DNA of 6,267 nucleotides from Ferroglobus sp. (GTDB taxonomy: Archaea; Halobacteriota; Archaeoglobi; Archaeoglobales; Archaeoglobaceae). How positions within the stretch are numbered: position 1 is the stretch's first letter; every line of letters begins with the position of its first letter. The position numbers and the translations under genes were made by a program. The notes under the pieces were generated by a model. The model saw only the letters and a list, made by a program, of their open reading frames with translations. It searched no databases and was not told where the DNA came from. Positions 6,155 through 6,267 of the stretch are shown here, in pieces. The DNA is taken from contig WAQS01000240.1 in assembly GCA_015520115.1 (NCBI GenBank), positions 1 through 6,267 of the forward strand. Reading direction: 5' to 3'.

Positions 6155-6267
6155 TATATCCTCGGCTTTGAGGGCGACTTTCACTCCCTCTTCCTTACAA
6201 GCGTCTTTGAAATCTTCGTCGAGGGTTGCGAGCAAGTCGACGCTGTGACGAATGCACGTAGCTAAGA
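6146..6267 (-). CDS. PIN-domain protein, C-terminal end only (5' cut by window edge)
   Basis: Read leftward from the edge, 39 full codons end at TAA 6148-6146. They hold LATCIRHSVDLLATLDEDFK, then DACKEEGVKVALKAEDISG. The pattern of a helix, a strand ending in LATLDEDF, a further helix and a short final strand matches the end of PIN-domain nucleases, in which the T-D-x-D-F motif carries the last conserved acidic residues. The family covers VapC toxins and stand-alone archaeal PIN proteins; which it is cannot be told from this part. Its stop overlaps the stop of the polymerase-like fragment by nine bases in tail-to-tail orientation. This second PIN protein keeps the very motif that the nearby vapC pseudogene has lost. 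Confidence 0.72.
   Translation of the reverse strand, partial: LATCIRHSVDLLATLDEDFKDACKEEGVKVALKAEDISG

Overview
The window looks like chromosomal DNA from a thermophilic archaeon, most plausibly in or near the Archaeoglobales. That placement is an inference, drawn from gene content, Lys/Glu-rich proteins, archaeal TATA boxes with little or no 5' leader, and AbrB/PIN genes. No rRNA, tRNA, CRISPR array or complete mobile element is visible.

Left part (1-4900, all on the minus strand). A tight cluster reads leftward from a promoter near 4890: tupA (tungstate-binding protein), tupB (permease), tupC (ATPase) and a ModE-type DNA-binding protein that lacks the oxyanion-binding domain. Each gene overlaps the next by 10-20 bases. 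After a 38-bp gap comes a penicillin-acylase-family Ntn hydrolase, open for 731 codons and running off the left edge. The first three genes form a complete ABC importer for tungstate, and the fourth is its likely repressor. The best candidate operator is a perfect 18-bp palindrome lying exactly between the tupA TATA box and its start codon.

Middle (4884-5233). This 350-bp divergent spacer holds the tup promoter, a short decayed coding stretch of unknown origin (about 4988-5136), and the promoter of a plus-strand vapB.

Right part (5234-6267) is a graveyard. An intact AbrB-type antitoxin (vapB) is followed by a wrecked PIN-domain toxin (vapC) with a nonsense codon, at least four frame breaks and a deletion that removes a conserved motif. 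Next is a headless protein fragment that resembles the extreme C-terminus of a family B DNA polymerase. Converging on it from the right edge is the C-terminal end of a second PIN-domain protein on the minus strand. The left part is thus ordered and functional, and the right part is decaying accessory DNA.
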